Assembly (NCBI RefSeq): GCF_000524475.1
Contig: NZ_BAVQ01000043.1
Span: forward strand, 1-64,000
Length of the DNA stretch: 64,000 bases
Reading direction: 5' to 3'
Origin: Tomitella biformata AHU 1821
GTDB lineage: Bacteria; Actinomycetota; Actinomycetes; Mycobacteriales; Mycobacteriaceae
The number at the start of each line of letters is the position of its first letter. Position 1 is the first letter of the stretch. The position numbers were made by a program, and so were the translations under genes. Positions 26,741-35,555 of the stretch are shown piece by piece. The notes under the pieces were generated by a model that searched no databases, was not told where the DNA came from, and was given only the letters and a program-made list of their open reading frames with translations.

Positions 26741-28357
26741 TCAGCGGCGACGCTTGGCGGTGCCGAAGAGGCTGCGCGAGATCTCCCGCCCCGCGACCGT
26801 CGCGGCGGAGCGCAGGAAGCTCTTCATCGCCGAATTGCCCAGCACCTTGCCGATCATCTCCCCCGCACCGGAGCCCTCAGACGCAGGCGGCACGTCCGGT
26901 GCGGGAGGCGCAGTATCCGCGCCGGCGTCCACGGGCGGGAATCCCTCGGCCTGCGCGGGTGCAAGAGAAGCACTGAGCTTCTCGTAGGCGGACTCGCGGT
27001 CGATCGTCGCCGAGTACTTCGCCGAGAGCGGGCTTGCGAGGGCCGCCCCCTTGATCGCGTCGTTGCCGATGGTGTCCATCAGCGAGCGCGGGGCCCGCAT
27101 CATGGTCCACGCGACGGGCGTCGGCGCGCCCTTCTCCGAGAGCACGGTGACGATGGCCTCGCCGGTGCTCAGCGAGGTCAGGGCCTTCTCCATCTCGTAG
27201 TGCTCGGTGTTCGGGTAGGTCTTCACGGTCTTGCGCAGCGCCGTCTGGTCATCAGGAGTAAAGGCCCGCAGCGCGTGCTGGACGCGCGCGCCCAGCTGCG
27301 AGAGCACCCCGTTCGGCACGTCCGTCGGCTGCTGCGTGCAAAAGAAGATGCCGACGCCCTTCGAGCGGATCAGCTTCACCGTCTGCTCGACCTGCTCGAG
27401 GAACGCCTTCGACGCACCGGTGAACAGCAGGTGCGCCTCGTCGAAGATGAACACCAGCTTGGGCTTGTCGACCTCCCCCGCCTCCGGCAGCTCGTGGAAC
27501 AGGTCCGCCAGCATCCACATCAGGAATGTCGTGAACAGCTGCTGGCGGTTCTGTTGCGAGCCGAGCTCGAACAGTGTGATCACGCCCTTGCCGTCCACGA
27601 CACGCATCAAGTCGGCGGGCTCGAGCTCCGGCTCCCCGAAGAACGTGTCGCCGCCGTTGGCCTCCAGGTTCACCAGTGCCCGCAGGATCACCCCGGCCGT
27701 CGCCGAGGAAACGCCGCCAATGCCCTTGAGGTCCGCCTTGCCCTCATCACTTGTGAGGTGCGTGATGACCGCTCGCAGGTCCTTCAGATCCAGCAGCGCC
27801 AGGCCCTGCTTGTCCGCCCAATGGAAGATCAGGCCCAGAGTGGACTCCTGCGTGGCGTTGAGGTCGAGGACCTTGCTGAGCAGGATCGGCCCGAAGCTGG
27901 TGATGGTGGCCCGCACCGGGATGCCGATGCCCTCGGTCCCCAACGTCAGGAACTCCACCGGACACGCCATCGGTGCCCAGGAGTCCCCGGTGTCGCGCGC
28001 CCGCTGCTCAATCTTCTCGTTCGACGAGCCCGCCTGGCTCAGCCCCGACAGGTCGCCCTTGATATCTGCCATGACGACCGGCACACCGGCCGCCGAGAGC
28101 TGCTCCGCGATCACCTGGAGCGATTTCGTCTTGCCGGTGCCGGTGGCGCCCGCGATCAGCCCATGCCGGTTCATCATCGCCAGGGGGATGCGCACCCGCG
28201 CCTGCGGATCGACGACGCCGTCCACCATGACTGTGCCCAGCTCCAGCGCGACGCCGTCGGAGATATACCCCGACGCGATCTCCTGCGCTGCAGCATTCGG
28301 GACCGGAGCATTCGGGACCGGGGCAATCGGGGTTCCAGCGGTGGCGTCGTCGGTCAT
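26741..28357 (-). CDS. HerA-like ATPase (DUF853, helicase HerA-like)
   Basis: This 538-residue P-loop ATPase has a Walker A motif GATGTGKTK at about residues 70-78, Walker B in [13 protein letters not shown] and a C-terminal arginine-finger region ([14 protein letters not shown]). It belongs to the DUF853 family related to HerA/FtsK motors, common in actinobacteria and proteobacteria; its substrate is unknown. The N-terminus has a short PNAPVPNA repeat encoded by a 15-bp direct repeat near 28300. The C-terminus is Pro/Ala-rich and then basic (GTAKRRR). It is divergent from orn with a gap under 100 bp. Confidence 0.88.
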   Translation of the reverse strand: MTDDATAGTPIAPVPNAPVPNAAAQEIASGYISDGVALELGTVMVDGVVDPQARVRIPLAMMNRHGLIAGATGTGKTKSLQVIAEQLSAAGVPVVMADIKGDLSGLSQAGSSNEKIEQRARDTGDSWAPMACPVEFLTLGTEGIGIPVRATITSFGPILLSKVLDLNATQESTLGLIFHWADKQGLALLDLKDLRAVITHLTSDEGKADLKGIGGVSSATAGVILRALVNLEANGGDTFFGEPELEPADLMRVVDGKGVITLFELGSQQNRQQLFTTFLMWMLADLFHELPEAGEVDKPKLVFIFDEAHLLFTGASKAFLEQVEQTVKLIRSKGVGIFFCTQQPTDVPNGVLSQLGARVQHALRAFTPDDQTALRKTVKTYPNTEHYEMEKALTSLSTGEAIVTVLSEKGAPTPVAWTMMRAPRSLMDTIGNDAIKGAALASPLSAKYSATIDRESAYEKLSASLAPAQAEGFPPVDAGADTAPPAPDVPPASEGSGAGEMIGKVLGNSAMKSFLRSAATVAGREISRSLFGTAKRRR

Positions 28358-28452
28358 TCGGGGCTCCTCGGGTCGGCCGCCAGTGTTCGCGAAATCACCT
28401 TATCCGCCGATCGCTGCCAACTCGCGTGACGACGCGAACTAAGGTGGTGCCC

Positions 28453-29094
28453 GTGCAAGACAAATTAGTGTGGATCGATTGTGAAATGACCGGCCTCGAG
28501 CTGGGCTCCGACAAGCTGATCGAGATTGCGGCCCTCGTCACCGACGGCGACCTCAATATCCTCGGCGAGGGCGTCGACGTGGTGATCCACGCCGACGACG
28601 AGGCTCTGGACGGGATGCTGCCTGTGGTGCGCGATATGCACGCCAAATCTGGGCTGACCGAGGAGGTCCGCGCGTCGACGGTGAGCGTGGCGGAGGCCGA
28701 GAACCTTGTTCTCGAGTACCTGCGCCAGCACATCCCCGTCGCGGGCACCGTGCCCTTAGCGGGCAACTCGATCGGCACCGACCGCGGTTTCATCACGCGC
28801 GACATGCCTGCGCTGGACACGTTCCTGCACTATCGGATGGTCGACGTCAGCTCCATCAAGGAGCTCACCCGCCGCTGGTACCCGCGCATCTACTTCGGCC
28901 AGCCAGGCAAGGGCCTCTCCCACCGGGCCCTCGCGGACATCCGCGAATCCATCAATGAGCTGAAGTTCTACCGCCGCACCGCGTTCGTCGCCGACCCCGG
29001 CCCCACCAGCGCGGCCGTCGCCGAGATCGCCGCCGAGCTGACGGCCGATAATCAGCGCGGACCCGATTCGACTCTTGAGGGTTCGGCGCGCTAG
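28453..29094 (+). CDS. orn: Oligoribonuclease (DEDDh 3'-5' exonuclease)
   Basis: Orn degrades 2-5-nt RNAs and the dinucleotide pGpG to mononucleotides, the last step of RNA turnover. The 213-residue protein starts [20 protein letters not shown], giving Exo I residues D9 and E11. Exo II is around [15 protein letters not shown]-like ([10 protein letters not shown]) and Exo III has His-x4-Asp in [13 protein letters not shown]. The start is the GTG at 28453, preceded by AAGGTGGT; an upstream GTG at 28426 is less likely. The gene is directly followed by tRNA-His, the arrangement found in mycobacteria. Confidence 0.95.
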   Translation: MQDKLVWIDCEMTGLELGSDKLIEIAALVTDGDLNILGEGVDVVIHADDEALDGMLPVVRDMHAKSGLTEEVRASTVSVAEAENLVLEYLRQHIPVAGTVPLAGNSIGTDRGFITRDMPALDTFLHYRMVDVSSIKELTRRWYPRIYFGQPGKGLSHRALADIRESINELKFYRRTAFVADPGPTSAAVAEIAAELTADNQRGPDSTLEGSAR

Positions 29095-29107
29095 TATCTT
29101 GATCGTT

Positions 29108-29128
29108 GTCGCGATCATTGATCGCGAC
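29108..29128. terminator. Palindrome between orn and tRNA-His
   Basis: gtcgcgatca-t-tgatcgcgac is a perfect 10-bp-arm palindrome starting 14 bp after the orn stop, followed by aaaa. It may be a terminator, or a processing or regulatory site in front of the tRNA gene. Confidence 0.45.
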
Positions 29129-29134
29129 AAAATG

Positions 29135-29210
29135 GTGGGCGTAGCTCAGCTGGTAGAGCACTGGGTTGTGATCCCAGATGTCGCGGGTTCGAGCCCCGTC
29201 GCTCACCCCA
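29135..29210 (+). tRNA. tRNA-His (GTG anticodon)
   Basis: The sequence folds as a standard cloverleaf: acceptor gtgggcg with cgctcac, D arm gctcagctggtagagc, anticodon arm ctggg-ttGTGat-cccag, and T loop ttcgagc. The G at 29134 can pair with C73, as required of the histidine-specific extra G-1. The CCA end (29208-29210) is encoded. Confidence 0.95.
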
Positions 29211-29215
29211 CCATC

Positions 29216-29251
29216 CACTGTGGCGCTTCCGGAAACGGAAGCGCCACAGTG
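29216..29251. terminator. Terminator after tRNA-His
   Basis: A perfect 16-bp stem (29216-29231 with 29236-29251) with a GAAA tetraloop begins six bases after the tRNA CCA and is followed by gcgtttcg. Confidence 0.85.
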
Positions 29252-29383
29252 CGTTTCGGGGTCCAGCTATCACGCATCCCGCCGAGGATCCCGTGAGCGA
29301 GCCGGCCGCTCGCCCGCCCGGACCAGTCGCGGAACCAGACGATGCCGAACTGCCGAGAAGCGCCGACCCCACACCACCCACCA

Positions 29384-29402
29384 CTGAGTTAGGCTACCCT
29401 AA
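29384..29402. promoter_or_regulatory. IdeR/DtxR-type iron box
   Basis: ctgagttaggctaccctaa matches 15 of 19 positions of the IdeR/DtxR consensus TTAGGTTAGGCTAACCTAA. It ends 31 bp before the start codon of the siderophore-interacting protein, where an iron-loaded repressor would shut transcription. Confidence 0.8.
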
Positions 29403-29433
29403 ATGCAACGTCAGTCGAGCACGGGGAGAGCAC

Positions 29434-30264
29434 ATGGCACGCACGAATTTGAAGGCCAGGGCGATCAAGCCGGCCATGGTCGAACTGTTGATGCTACGGG
29501 TGCTGCGCCGAGAGCAGATCTCGCCCAACGTCGGCCGGATCACCCTCGGTCACGGCGACATCGGAAGATTTGCCCCGATGGGGTTCGACCAGTGGTTCCG
29601 GCTATTCCTGCCCGTTAAGGGCGGCAATCTGGATCGCGCCCCCAAGAAGTTGGACACAGTGTCCTACCTGCGGTTTATGACCATCAGCGAGTCCGAACGT
29701 CCCGTCATCCGCAACTACACGGTCCGCGCCTACCGTCCCACCGGAGACGACGGCCCAGAGCTCGATATCGATGTCATTCTCCATGGCTCCGCCGCCGACG
29801 GCACCGCCGGACCGGCCTCGGGCTGGGCACAGACGTGCCAGCCAGGCGATGCCGTGGCGATCTTGGACGAGGGGATCGGGTTTGCCCCGCCGGAGGACGC
29901 TGAGCAGCTCCTGCTGGTGGCCGATGAGACGGGCCTGCCGGCCGTCGCCGGGATCCTCGCCGCGCTCCCCCGGGACGCGAGGGGCCAAGCCATCGTGGAG
30001 ATCCCGGACCACGCCGACCGGCAGGAGCTTAACGGGCCCGACGGTGTCGAGGTGACCTGGCTGGCCCGCACTGATCCGGCCCAGTCGCCGGGCCTCCTCG
30101 CGCTCGCCGAGGTCGAGGGGAGAGAGCTTCCGACGGAGCCGACATACGGCTGGGTGGTGGGAGAACAGGCCCTCGCCGCCGGCGTGCGCCGCCACTGGGT
30201 GGCCGCCGGGCTGCCCAAGGACCGCGTGATGTTCTGCGGCTACTGGAAGCATGCCCACGGATGA
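29434..30264 (+). CDS. Siderophore-interacting protein (ferric-siderophore reductase, SIP/ViuB-like)
   Basis: This 276-residue FAD- and NAD(P)H-dependent reductase releases iron from imported siderophores in the cytosol. The N-terminal FAD-binding beta barrel carries the signature RNYTVRAYRP. The C-terminal NAD(P)H domain includes LLVADETGLPAVAGIL and, near the end, WVVGEQALAAGVRRHW. The ATG at 29434 is chosen because GGGAGAG precedes it and the IdeR box lies just upstream; a longer reading from 29293 would put the operator inside the gene. No transporter genes are adjacent. Iron-dependent repression is the likely control. Confidence 0.9.
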   Translation: MARTNLKARAIKPAMVELLMLRVLRREQISPNVGRITLGHGDIGRFAPMGFDQWFRLFLPVKGGNLDRAPKKLDTVSYLRFMTISESERPVIRNYTVRAYRPTGDDGPELDIDVILHGSAADGTAGPASGWAQTCQPGDAVAILDEGIGFAPPEDAEQLLLVADETGLPAVAGILAALPRDARGQAIVEIPDHADRQELNGPDGVEVTWLARTDPAQSPGLLALAEVEGRELPTEPTYGWVVGEQALAAGVRRHWVAAGLPKDRVMFCGYWKHAHG

Positions 30265-30360
30265 CCGCCAGCAGTCCCTCACCTAGGCATTCAGCCTCGG
30301 ATCCTAATTTCGACACGCCCTGCCAACCGGTCCAATCCGGACCAACCTGACCAATCCAGA

Positions 30361-30396
30361 GCGAAGGCCCGCCCGGTAATCCGGACAGGCCTTCGC
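30361..30396. terminator. Bidirectional terminator between the SIP and secreted-protein genes
   Basis: gcgaaggcccgcccgg (30361-30376) pairs with ccggacaggccttcgc (30381-30396), 14 of 16 positions, around a taat loop, between two convergent genes. Confidence 0.75.
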
Positions 30397-30431
30397 CACT
30401 GCAGCCTGCAGGGCAGCGAGTTGGTACGGGA

Positions 30432-31172
30432 TCAGCTACCGATCATGCCGCCGAGAACGTTACCCAGGACCCCGCTGATCACATTGGTCATCGAACCCTG
30501 GGGGTCCGTGAGAGAGCCGAAGACCTGACCGGAGCCGGAGTTGACGGAGCCAAGGCCCATGCCCTCGAGGCTGCCAGCCCCGGCCTCGATTACGTTCGGG
30601 TTGCGAATGGTGACGCACACACCCATCGGGTTGATGTCCCAATCACCGCCCGCCAGAACGATGTTCGCGCCGGCGCCACTGTCGATCTTGGCACCCACGT
30701 CCGCGTTGGCGGGGATCTTGTAGGTCGTCTCCAGAGCAATGACTCCCCCGCCAGCCGTGGTCCAGCCGGAGCCCTTGGCCACCACCGAGTCATTGCCGGT
30801 CACCACAGTCTTCGTCACGTCCTCCCACTCCTGGCCGCCGATGAGCCATTTGACGTTCAGGCGCGCGTTGACCAGCTGGAAGCCGGCGGGGTGGAAGTCG
30901 CGGATCTCATTGACCAGCGCACCGGCCCCGGACACCTTCGTCAGATAGGTCACGGTGCTACCGGGAGCGGCGGTACCGTCACCGACGACCTCTTTGCTAA
31001 CTGTGTAATCGCTCCCGAGCGACCCAACCCAACTGTCGGTAACCGCCTGGCTCTGCGCGCACGCGGGCGCGGCACTCGCCACTCCCGCGCCCAGCCCGAC
31101 GGTGAGACCCGATCCGATCAGCGCGGCACCCAGGCCTGCGGCCACAGCCTTGCGCAGAGACAAACGTGACAT
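30432..31172 (-). CDS. Secreted protein of unknown function
   Basis: This 246-residue protein has a classical signal peptide (SRLSLRKAV, hydrophobic core, AxA site in GVASAAPACAQ) and starts at the ATG at 31172 with GGAG upstream. The mature part looks like one or two Ig-like beta sandwiches (VTYLTKVSGAGALVNEIRDF, then GGGVIALETTYKIPANADVG) with two cysteines. The last 40 residues are Gly/Ser-rich and end in a hydrophobic, Gly-spaced stretch (VISGVLGNVLGGMIGS) that may insert into or sit on the envelope. No named family is recognised. It sits between tRNA-His and the L,D-transpeptidase gene. Confidence 0.75.
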   Translation of the reverse strand: MSRLSLRKAVAAGLGAALIGSGLTVGLGAGVASAAPACAQSQAVTDSWVGSLGSDYTVSKEVVGDGTAAPGSTVTYLTKVSGAGALVNEIRDFHPAGFQLVNARLNVKWLIGGQEWEDVTKTVVTGNDSVVAKGSGWTTAGGGVIALETTYKIPANADVGAKIDSGAGANIVLAGGDWDINPMGVCVTIRNPNVIEAGAGSLEGMGLGSVNSGSGQVFGSLTDPQGSMTNVISGVLGNVLGGMIGS

Positions 31173-31192
31173 CTAGTGCTCCAGTTCGCTTG

Positions 31193-31211
31193 GACGGCCA
31201 GTGTGGCCGTC
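31193..31211. promoter_or_regulatory. Inverted repeat in the leader of the secreted-protein gene
   Basis: gacggcca-gtg-tggccgtc, with 8-bp arms, lies 21 bp upstream of the ATG at 31172. It could be an operator or an mRNA hairpin near the ribosome site. Its function is not known. Confidence 0.35.
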
Positions 31212-31320
31212 ATCTCTGACCCCGTCACCCCGACTGACAGATCACATCCTGATGCACCATACGGACGTCCAACCTATTAAACAAGCACTTTGCGGAAGTA
31301 CGCGCTGGTACGGCAGAGAA

Positions 31321-31351
31321 ATGGGCCCCCACCAGTCGGGCGGGGGCCCAT
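31321..31351 (-). terminator. Terminator of the L,D-transpeptidase gene
   Basis: atgggccccc (31321-31330) pairs with gggggcccat (31342-31351), and on the minus strand the stem is followed by ttctc. It lies 30 bp past the stop codon at 31382. Confidence 0.7.
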
Positions 31352-31381
31352 CGGGTCGAGCTAGAAATTCGCTTTAGACAT

Positions 31382-32593
31382 TCACGCTGACGCGTTGCCG
31401 GCCTTCCACGTGGACCAGGGAATATTCCAGTCCCCGAGGCCGTCGGTGCCCGCAAGGGTCTCGCCGACAGTGTTCTTCACCATAGTGATGTCGCCGCGCT
31501 TGGTGTTGTTGTAGAACCACTGGGCGTCCGCCGGGCTCACATTCAGGCAGCCGTGGCTGGTGTTCGTGTTGCCCTGGGCCCACATCGACCACGGTGCCGA
31601 ATGCACGAAGATGCCGCTGTAGGACATGCGCGTGGCCCAGTTGACGGGGGTCTTATAGCCGTCTGGAGAGTCGATGGCCAGGCCATAGGTGGAGGAGTCC
31701 ATGATCATCGACTCGTGCCGCTCAGCGATGATGTACGTGCCGTTGGGCGTCGCGAATTTACTCTTGCCCATCGAGGTCGGCATCGACTTCACGACATTGC
31801 CGTTGACGGAGATGTTGATCATCTTGGTGGAGTCATCCGCGACCGCGATGACCTCATCCCCAATGTTGAAGGTCGCGTAGTTGTCCTCTTGGCCGTAGAG
31901 CCCGTTGCCGAGGTCCTTGCCGTAGGTGTTCACGTCGATGCGCACCTGGGTACCGGGGGCCCAGTAAGCCTCCGGACGCCAGTGCAGCTGCACGTTGGAC
32001 ATCCAGTAGAAGGCGCCCTCCACCGGCGGGTCGGCCGTGATGGTGATGGCGTCCTGCGCCGCCTGGCGGTCCGTGATCGGCTCGTCGAAGATCACGACAG
32101 CGGGCTGGCCCACTCCCACCGTCGCCCCGCCGCTGGGCAGCATGGCAGCCAGGGTCTGGTTCTTCGGCTTGAGAGTCGTGAAGTCTGTCTGCTCGGTGAC
32201 AGCGCCAGCCTCACCCCTGGCCTTGGTCTCCACGGTGTACGTGGTTCCGTAGCCCAAAGTCTGGTTGCTCGTCCACGTCAGCTTGTCGGCGGACAGGTCC
32301 CCGGTGACAGCGACGCCCTTCGGGTTGGTCATCGTGACCCCGGTCAGCGTGCCGTCCGCGGCAGTCACCGTGATGTTCTCCAGGGGCGAGACGCCCACTT
32401 CGCCGTCGGGCACGGATGTCGTGAGCGAGACCGCCACCGGCTCGGGCGGGGGCGCGTCGGCCCCTCCCGCGCTGGAAGCAGCCACAGTGCAGCTGGCGCT
32501 CACTAAGCCGATGCTCAGGAGCGCGCCCATCGCGACGATAGATTTTCTCAGCCGGCGCGGCGACTCTCGTGCCAAACGGTTACGCAAAGACAT
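31382..32593 (-). CDS. L,D-transpeptidase (LdtMt2/LppS-like lipoprotein)
   Basis: This enzyme forms 3-3 cross-links in peptidoglycan on the outer side of the membrane. It has 403 residues, with a basic N-terminus, a hydrophobic segment and a lipoprotein-type Cys35 (VSASC, a slightly weak lipobox). Two Ig-like domains follow (about residues 55-250), then the YkuD catalytic domain with H331 (IFVHSAPW) and the SHGCLNVS motif containing H347 and nucleophile C349. The ATG at 32593 has GGGAG upstream. Position next to tRNA-Lys, DUF3618 and bcp matches M. tuberculosis Rv2518c. Carbapenems inhibit this family. Confidence 0.92.
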   Translation of the reverse strand: MSLRNRLARESPRRLRKSIVAMGALLSIGLVSASCTVAASSAGGADAPPPEPVAVSLTTSVPDGEVGVSPLENITVTAADGTLTGVTMTNPKGVAVTGDLSADKLTWTSNQTLGYGTTYTVETKARGEAGAVTEQTDFTTLKPKNQTLAAMLPSGGATVGVGQPAVVIFDEPITDRQAAQDAITITADPPVEGAFYWMSNVQLHWRPEAYWAPGTQVRIDVNTYGKDLGNGLYGQEDNYATFNIGDEVIAVADDSTKMINISVNGNVVKSMPTSMGKSKFATPNGTYIIAERHESMIMDSSTYGLAIDSPDGYKTPVNWATRMSYSGIFVHSAPWSMWAQGNTNTSHGCLNVSPADAQWFYNNTKRGDITMVKNTVGETLAGTDGLGDWNIPWSTWKAGNASA

Positions 32594-32905
32594 CCGGGAC
32601 TCCCACTTCTCCAACTTCGGCGTTGCAGCATCCAATGTGGGTCGGCCGCACAGCTGCGGACGATCCGATACTCAAGGCCGTGACATAACGAGAGGAGCCG
32701 GTCATTCCCATGACGACTCCGCCCTGAAGTATGCCAGTTTTTGGTTTGACCAGCACTATTGCTTCGTTAGTAGACGCCAGTTCGTTACATTTGAAACACG
32801 CCGAACCGGTGCAATGAGGCCCGATTTCACATCTTGGCCACAACCCTGTTAATCTCTGAACCGCACCAAGCGAGCAACCGGAAACGGGAATCGCATGGCA
32901 CGCAC
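32594..32905. other. Intergenic region between the L,D-transpeptidase gene and tRNA-Lys
   Basis: This 312-bp stretch, lower in GC than its surroundings, must hold the divergent promoters of the transpeptidase gene and tRNA-Lys. I see no coding frame with a ribosome site, no convincing operator and no repeat. Confidence 0.5.
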
Positions 32906-32978
<73 letters not shown>

Positions 32979-32980
32979 CA

Positions 32981-33017
32981 AAGCAGCCCCACCAGGTCAA
33001 ACCTGGTGGGGCTGCTT
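32981..33017. terminator. Terminator after tRNA-Lys
   Basis: A perfect 17-bp stem (aagcagccccaccaggt with its complement) has a 3-nt caa loop and is followed by caattt, immediately after the tRNA. Confidence 0.9.
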
Positions 33018-33174
33018 CAATTTGCGGGCAAGGACAAGTCGCCCCAGCAAACCTCCAGTCCGCTCGGATCGCCCCCTGCGCCCACTTCCCGGCCCCGGCT
33101 CCGATGGCCCAGCGACAGCGCCGCCACGGCGTGACAGGCATCTCACTGACTTTTGAGTACCTCCCGCCAACAAA

Positions 33175-33212
33175 ACTGCCCCACACCTCACGGAACGCGG
33201 GTGCGGGGCAGT
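33175..33212 (-). terminator. Terminator of the DUF3618 gene
   Basis: Read on the minus strand, actgcccc and ggggcagt form a stem followed by ttttgtt, a typical intrinsic terminator 15 bp past the DUF3618 stop codon. Confidence 0.75.
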
Positions 33213-33226
33213 GCGGGCTGGATCTC

Positions 33227-33448
33227 TTAGCGGATGATCTTGACGACCACGATCGCCGCGACCAGCAGCCCGGCGCCGATCAGCCCGTAGCGGACCTGCG
33301 GCTGTTGCAGTTTGGCCAGCAGCGCCTGCTTCCCATCGTCAAGCACCCTCTTCGGGTTTGCGCGCACCGTCAACTCATCCAAAGTTGAGGCAAGCTCCTC
33401 GCGGGCGCGTTCGATCTCACGCTCGATACGTTCGGTGTCCCTGGCCAC
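33227..33448 (-). CDS. DUF3618 small membrane-anchored protein
   Basis: This 73-residue protein starts at the GTG at 33448 (GGAGG four bases upstream). The N-terminal part is a charged helix typical of DUF3618 (TERIEREIERAREELASTLDEL), then ANPKRVLDDGK, and a single C-terminal transmembrane helix (YGLIGAGLLVAAIVVVKIIR). It is the counterpart of mycobacterial Rv2520c by family and position beside bcp. The function is not known. It is divergent from bcp. Confidence 0.85.
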   Translation of the reverse strand: MARDTERIEREIERAREELASTLDELTVRANPKRVLDDGKQALLAKLQQPQVRYGLIGAGLLVAAIVVVKIIR

Positions 33449-33537
33449 GTGTCCTCCATCGGCTGTCGTGCGGTTCTCGACCACCGTAATTCAGGCAGGG
33501 ACGTGCCGTCGCCACCAGATCGGTAATGTCGGTAAGT

Positions 33538-34023
33538 ATGACTGACTCAACCGCGCCCGCAACCCGTCTCTCCGTCGGCGACGCGGCACCCGCGTTCACC
33601 CTGCCCGACGCCGAGGGGAACGACGTGTCCCTCTCCGACTACCTCGGCCGCAAGGTCATCGTGTACTTCTACCCCGCCGCCAGCACCCCCGGCTGCACCA
33701 AGCAGGCCTGCGACTTCCGCGACAACCTGGCCGAACTCAACGGCGCCGGCCTCGACGTCGTCGGCATCTCCCCCGACACGCCCGCCAAGCTGCAGAAGTT
33801 CCGGGACCACGAGGAGCTCACCTTCCCGCTGCTCTCGGACCCCTCCAAGGAGACCCTGGCAGCCTGGGGAGCCTTTGGCGAGAAGAAGCTGTACGGGAAG
33901 ATTGTGCAGGGCGTGATCCGCTCGACGTTCCTGGTGGACGAGGCAGGGAAGATCGAGGTGGCCCAATACAACGTGCGCGCGACGGGACATGTAGCGAAGC
34001 TGCGCCGCGATCTGTCGGTATAG
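33538..34023 (+). CDS. bcp: Peroxiredoxin of the BCP/PrxQ class
   Basis: This 161-residue thiol peroxidase uses thioredoxin to reduce hydrogen peroxide and organic hydroperoxides in the cytosol. The peroxidatic Cys is C53 in STPGCTKQACDFRD and the resolving Cys is C58, the C-x4-C spacing of atypical two-cysteine BCP enzymes. The N-terminal GDAAPAFTLPDAEG is also typical. The ATG at 33538 lacks a strong ribosome site; ATG 33526 is in frame. It is the last backbone gene before about 13 kb of accessory DNA. Confidence 0.93.
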   Translation: MTDSTAPATRLSVGDAAPAFTLPDAEGNDVSLSDYLGRKVIVYFYPAASTPGCTKQACDFRDNLAELNGAGLDVVGISPDTPAKLQKFRDHEELTFPLLSDPSKETLAAWGAFGEKKLYGKIVQGVIRSTFLVDEAGKIEVAQYNVRATGHVAKLRRDLSV

Positions 34024-34165
34024 GCCGACCCGCCCCGCGACCGGTCTGGGGCTGGTCTGGGGCTGGTGTGACCATTGGTTCCCGAGTGACAAAAGCATTG
34101 ATCATCGCAGGTCAAGTTGCTAAATTCCCCACCAATAGAATGAGTGTTCGCGTATTATTGCGGGC

Positions 34166-35479
34166 ATGGGGAAACCGGGGATCCGCCTAGACAAGCAGAC
34201 TTCGAGCCTGCTCGCGCATCCGCTACGCGCGGACGATTGGCAGATCCTCGAGAACTCCCTGGCCCCCACCGTGACCGCGACCTCGGCGGTGATCCGTGCC
34301 GCCGAGGTCGTCCGGTTCCGCCACCTGGCACAGATGGCCACGCGGGACACCGTCAACGGCGGCTCGATCAGGCGGACCTCGCTGTGGCTGGCCCGGCACG
34401 GCAATCTGATGTTGTCCGATGCGCGGGCGCTCGTGGTGTTGTCGCTGCGCATGTCTGCGGACCCCAATGTTCTGCGCGCCTACGCAAAGGGTCTGGTCAG
34501 CCAGCGCTCCGCTAAAATGATCGTCGATTTCCTGCATCACACCCCGGCGAACATGTCGAAGAAGGCGCAGAACAGGGCCCGCACCAAGCTGCTCAAGAAA
34601 GCCCGAAACGCCTCCGCGGATGAGCTGCGCGCCATGATCAACCACATCCGCGACAAATTCGACGATGGCATCCCGTCCGGCGACGATGTCGAGCGCAACT
34701 CCCTGCACGCCTCTCAAAGCTGGCAGCAGCGCTGGTACTTGTCCGGAGACGTGGACTGCGAGACCGGCGCCATGCTGAAGGCGGCGCTCGACCCCCTCGC
34801 AGTCCCGCGGCCCGAGCCCGACGGGGCCGACGACAGGCGCCCCGCCAGCAAGCGGATGGCCGATTTGACCGAGATGCTGCGCCGCTACCTCGCCTGGCAG
34901 GACGCGAAACGCCCCGAGGGCCGCGCCCGCACCAGCATCAGCGTCCACATCCCTGTCGGCGACCTGTTTCAGCCAGAACTCGACGACGCGAAGAAGATAC
35001 AGCTGATAGCCGAGGAGCGCTACGACGAGCTCTTCAACGAGGACTCCGAGATCTGGTCGATGTGGATGGGGTCGATGTCCCAGGAGTCGGCGCGCCGGCT
35101 CGCGTGCGACTGCGAGCTGTTCACCATCGGTCTCGACCCCAATGGCGCGCCGCTATCGGTGAACACGCACACCCGCTTCGCCACCGCCGGCCTCCGGCAC
35201 GCGCTGATCGCCCGCGACAAGGGTTGCGCGTTCCCCCACTGCGACCGGCCCGCCGCATGGACCGAGGCGCATCACGTCAAGCATTGGATCGACCGGGGCC
35301 CCACCGAGATAGACAACCTCGTGCTCCTGTGCACCGAGCATCACCGCAGCGTCCACCATGACGGCTGGGAAGTCGTGATCGGGCCGGACCGGTTACCGGC
35401 ATTCCGGCCGCCCTTGTATTTCGACCCGCTTCGACGATGGCTGGGGCCCGACGGCCGGCATCAAGACCTCGTCGCATAA
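34166..35479 (+). CDS. DUF222/HNH endonuclease-domain protein (13E12 family)
   Basis: This 437-residue protein has a helical DUF222 domain (about residues 20-320) followed by an HNH nuclease-like domain: CAFPHCDRPAAWTEAHHVKHW, then NLVLLCTEHHRSVH, with the paired His and zinc cysteines intact. The family, known from the REP13E12 repeats of M. tuberculosis, is abundant and multi-copy in actinobacteria; its role is unproven and it is often at sites of genome variation. Codon use is somewhat less GC-biased (aaa, ata) than in neighbours. It stands at the bcp-side edge of the accessory block. Confidence 0.88.
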   Translation: MGKPGIRLDKQTSSLLAHPLRADDWQILENSLAPTVTATSAVIRAAEVVRFRHLAQMATRDTVNGGSIRRTSLWLARHGNLMLSDARALVVLSLRMSADPNVLRAYAKGLVSQRSAKMIVDFLHHTPANMSKKAQNRARTKLLKKARNASADELRAMINHIRDKFDDGIPSGDDVERNSLHASQSWQQRWYLSGDVDCETGAMLKAALDPLAVPRPEPDGADDRRPASKRMADLTEMLRRYLAWQDAKRPEGRARTSISVHIPVGDLFQPELDDAKKIQLIAEERYDELFNEDSEIWSMWMGSMSQESARRLACDCELFTIGLDPNGAPLSVNTHTRFATAGLRHALIARDKGCAFPHCDRPAAWTEAHHVKHWIDRGPTEIDNLVLLCTEHHRSVHHDGWEVVIGPDRLPAFRPPLYFDPLRRWLGPDGRHQDLVA

Positions 35480-35555
35480 CCCCTGCTCCACAGCGTGAAT
35501 CCCCCACCGGCAGCAAGCCAGCGGGGGCACACGCATGAGCACTTTCGGAGATGGC

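Noticed and set aside
33018-33226. An 80-residue open frame on the minus strand
   Set aside because: It has many rare residues (Trp, Cys, Arg), no ribosome site, and includes a terminator and tRNA sequence.
34041-34066. Direct repeat of ggtctggggct upstream of the DUF222 gene
   Set aside because: Only two copies, short and GC-biased. No reason to call it an attachment site or regulatory element.
34166-35479. DUF222/HNH gene as a mobile intron or insertion sequence
   Set aside because: No inverted repeats, target duplications or transposase motifs flank it. The family is common as ordinary chromosomal genes.
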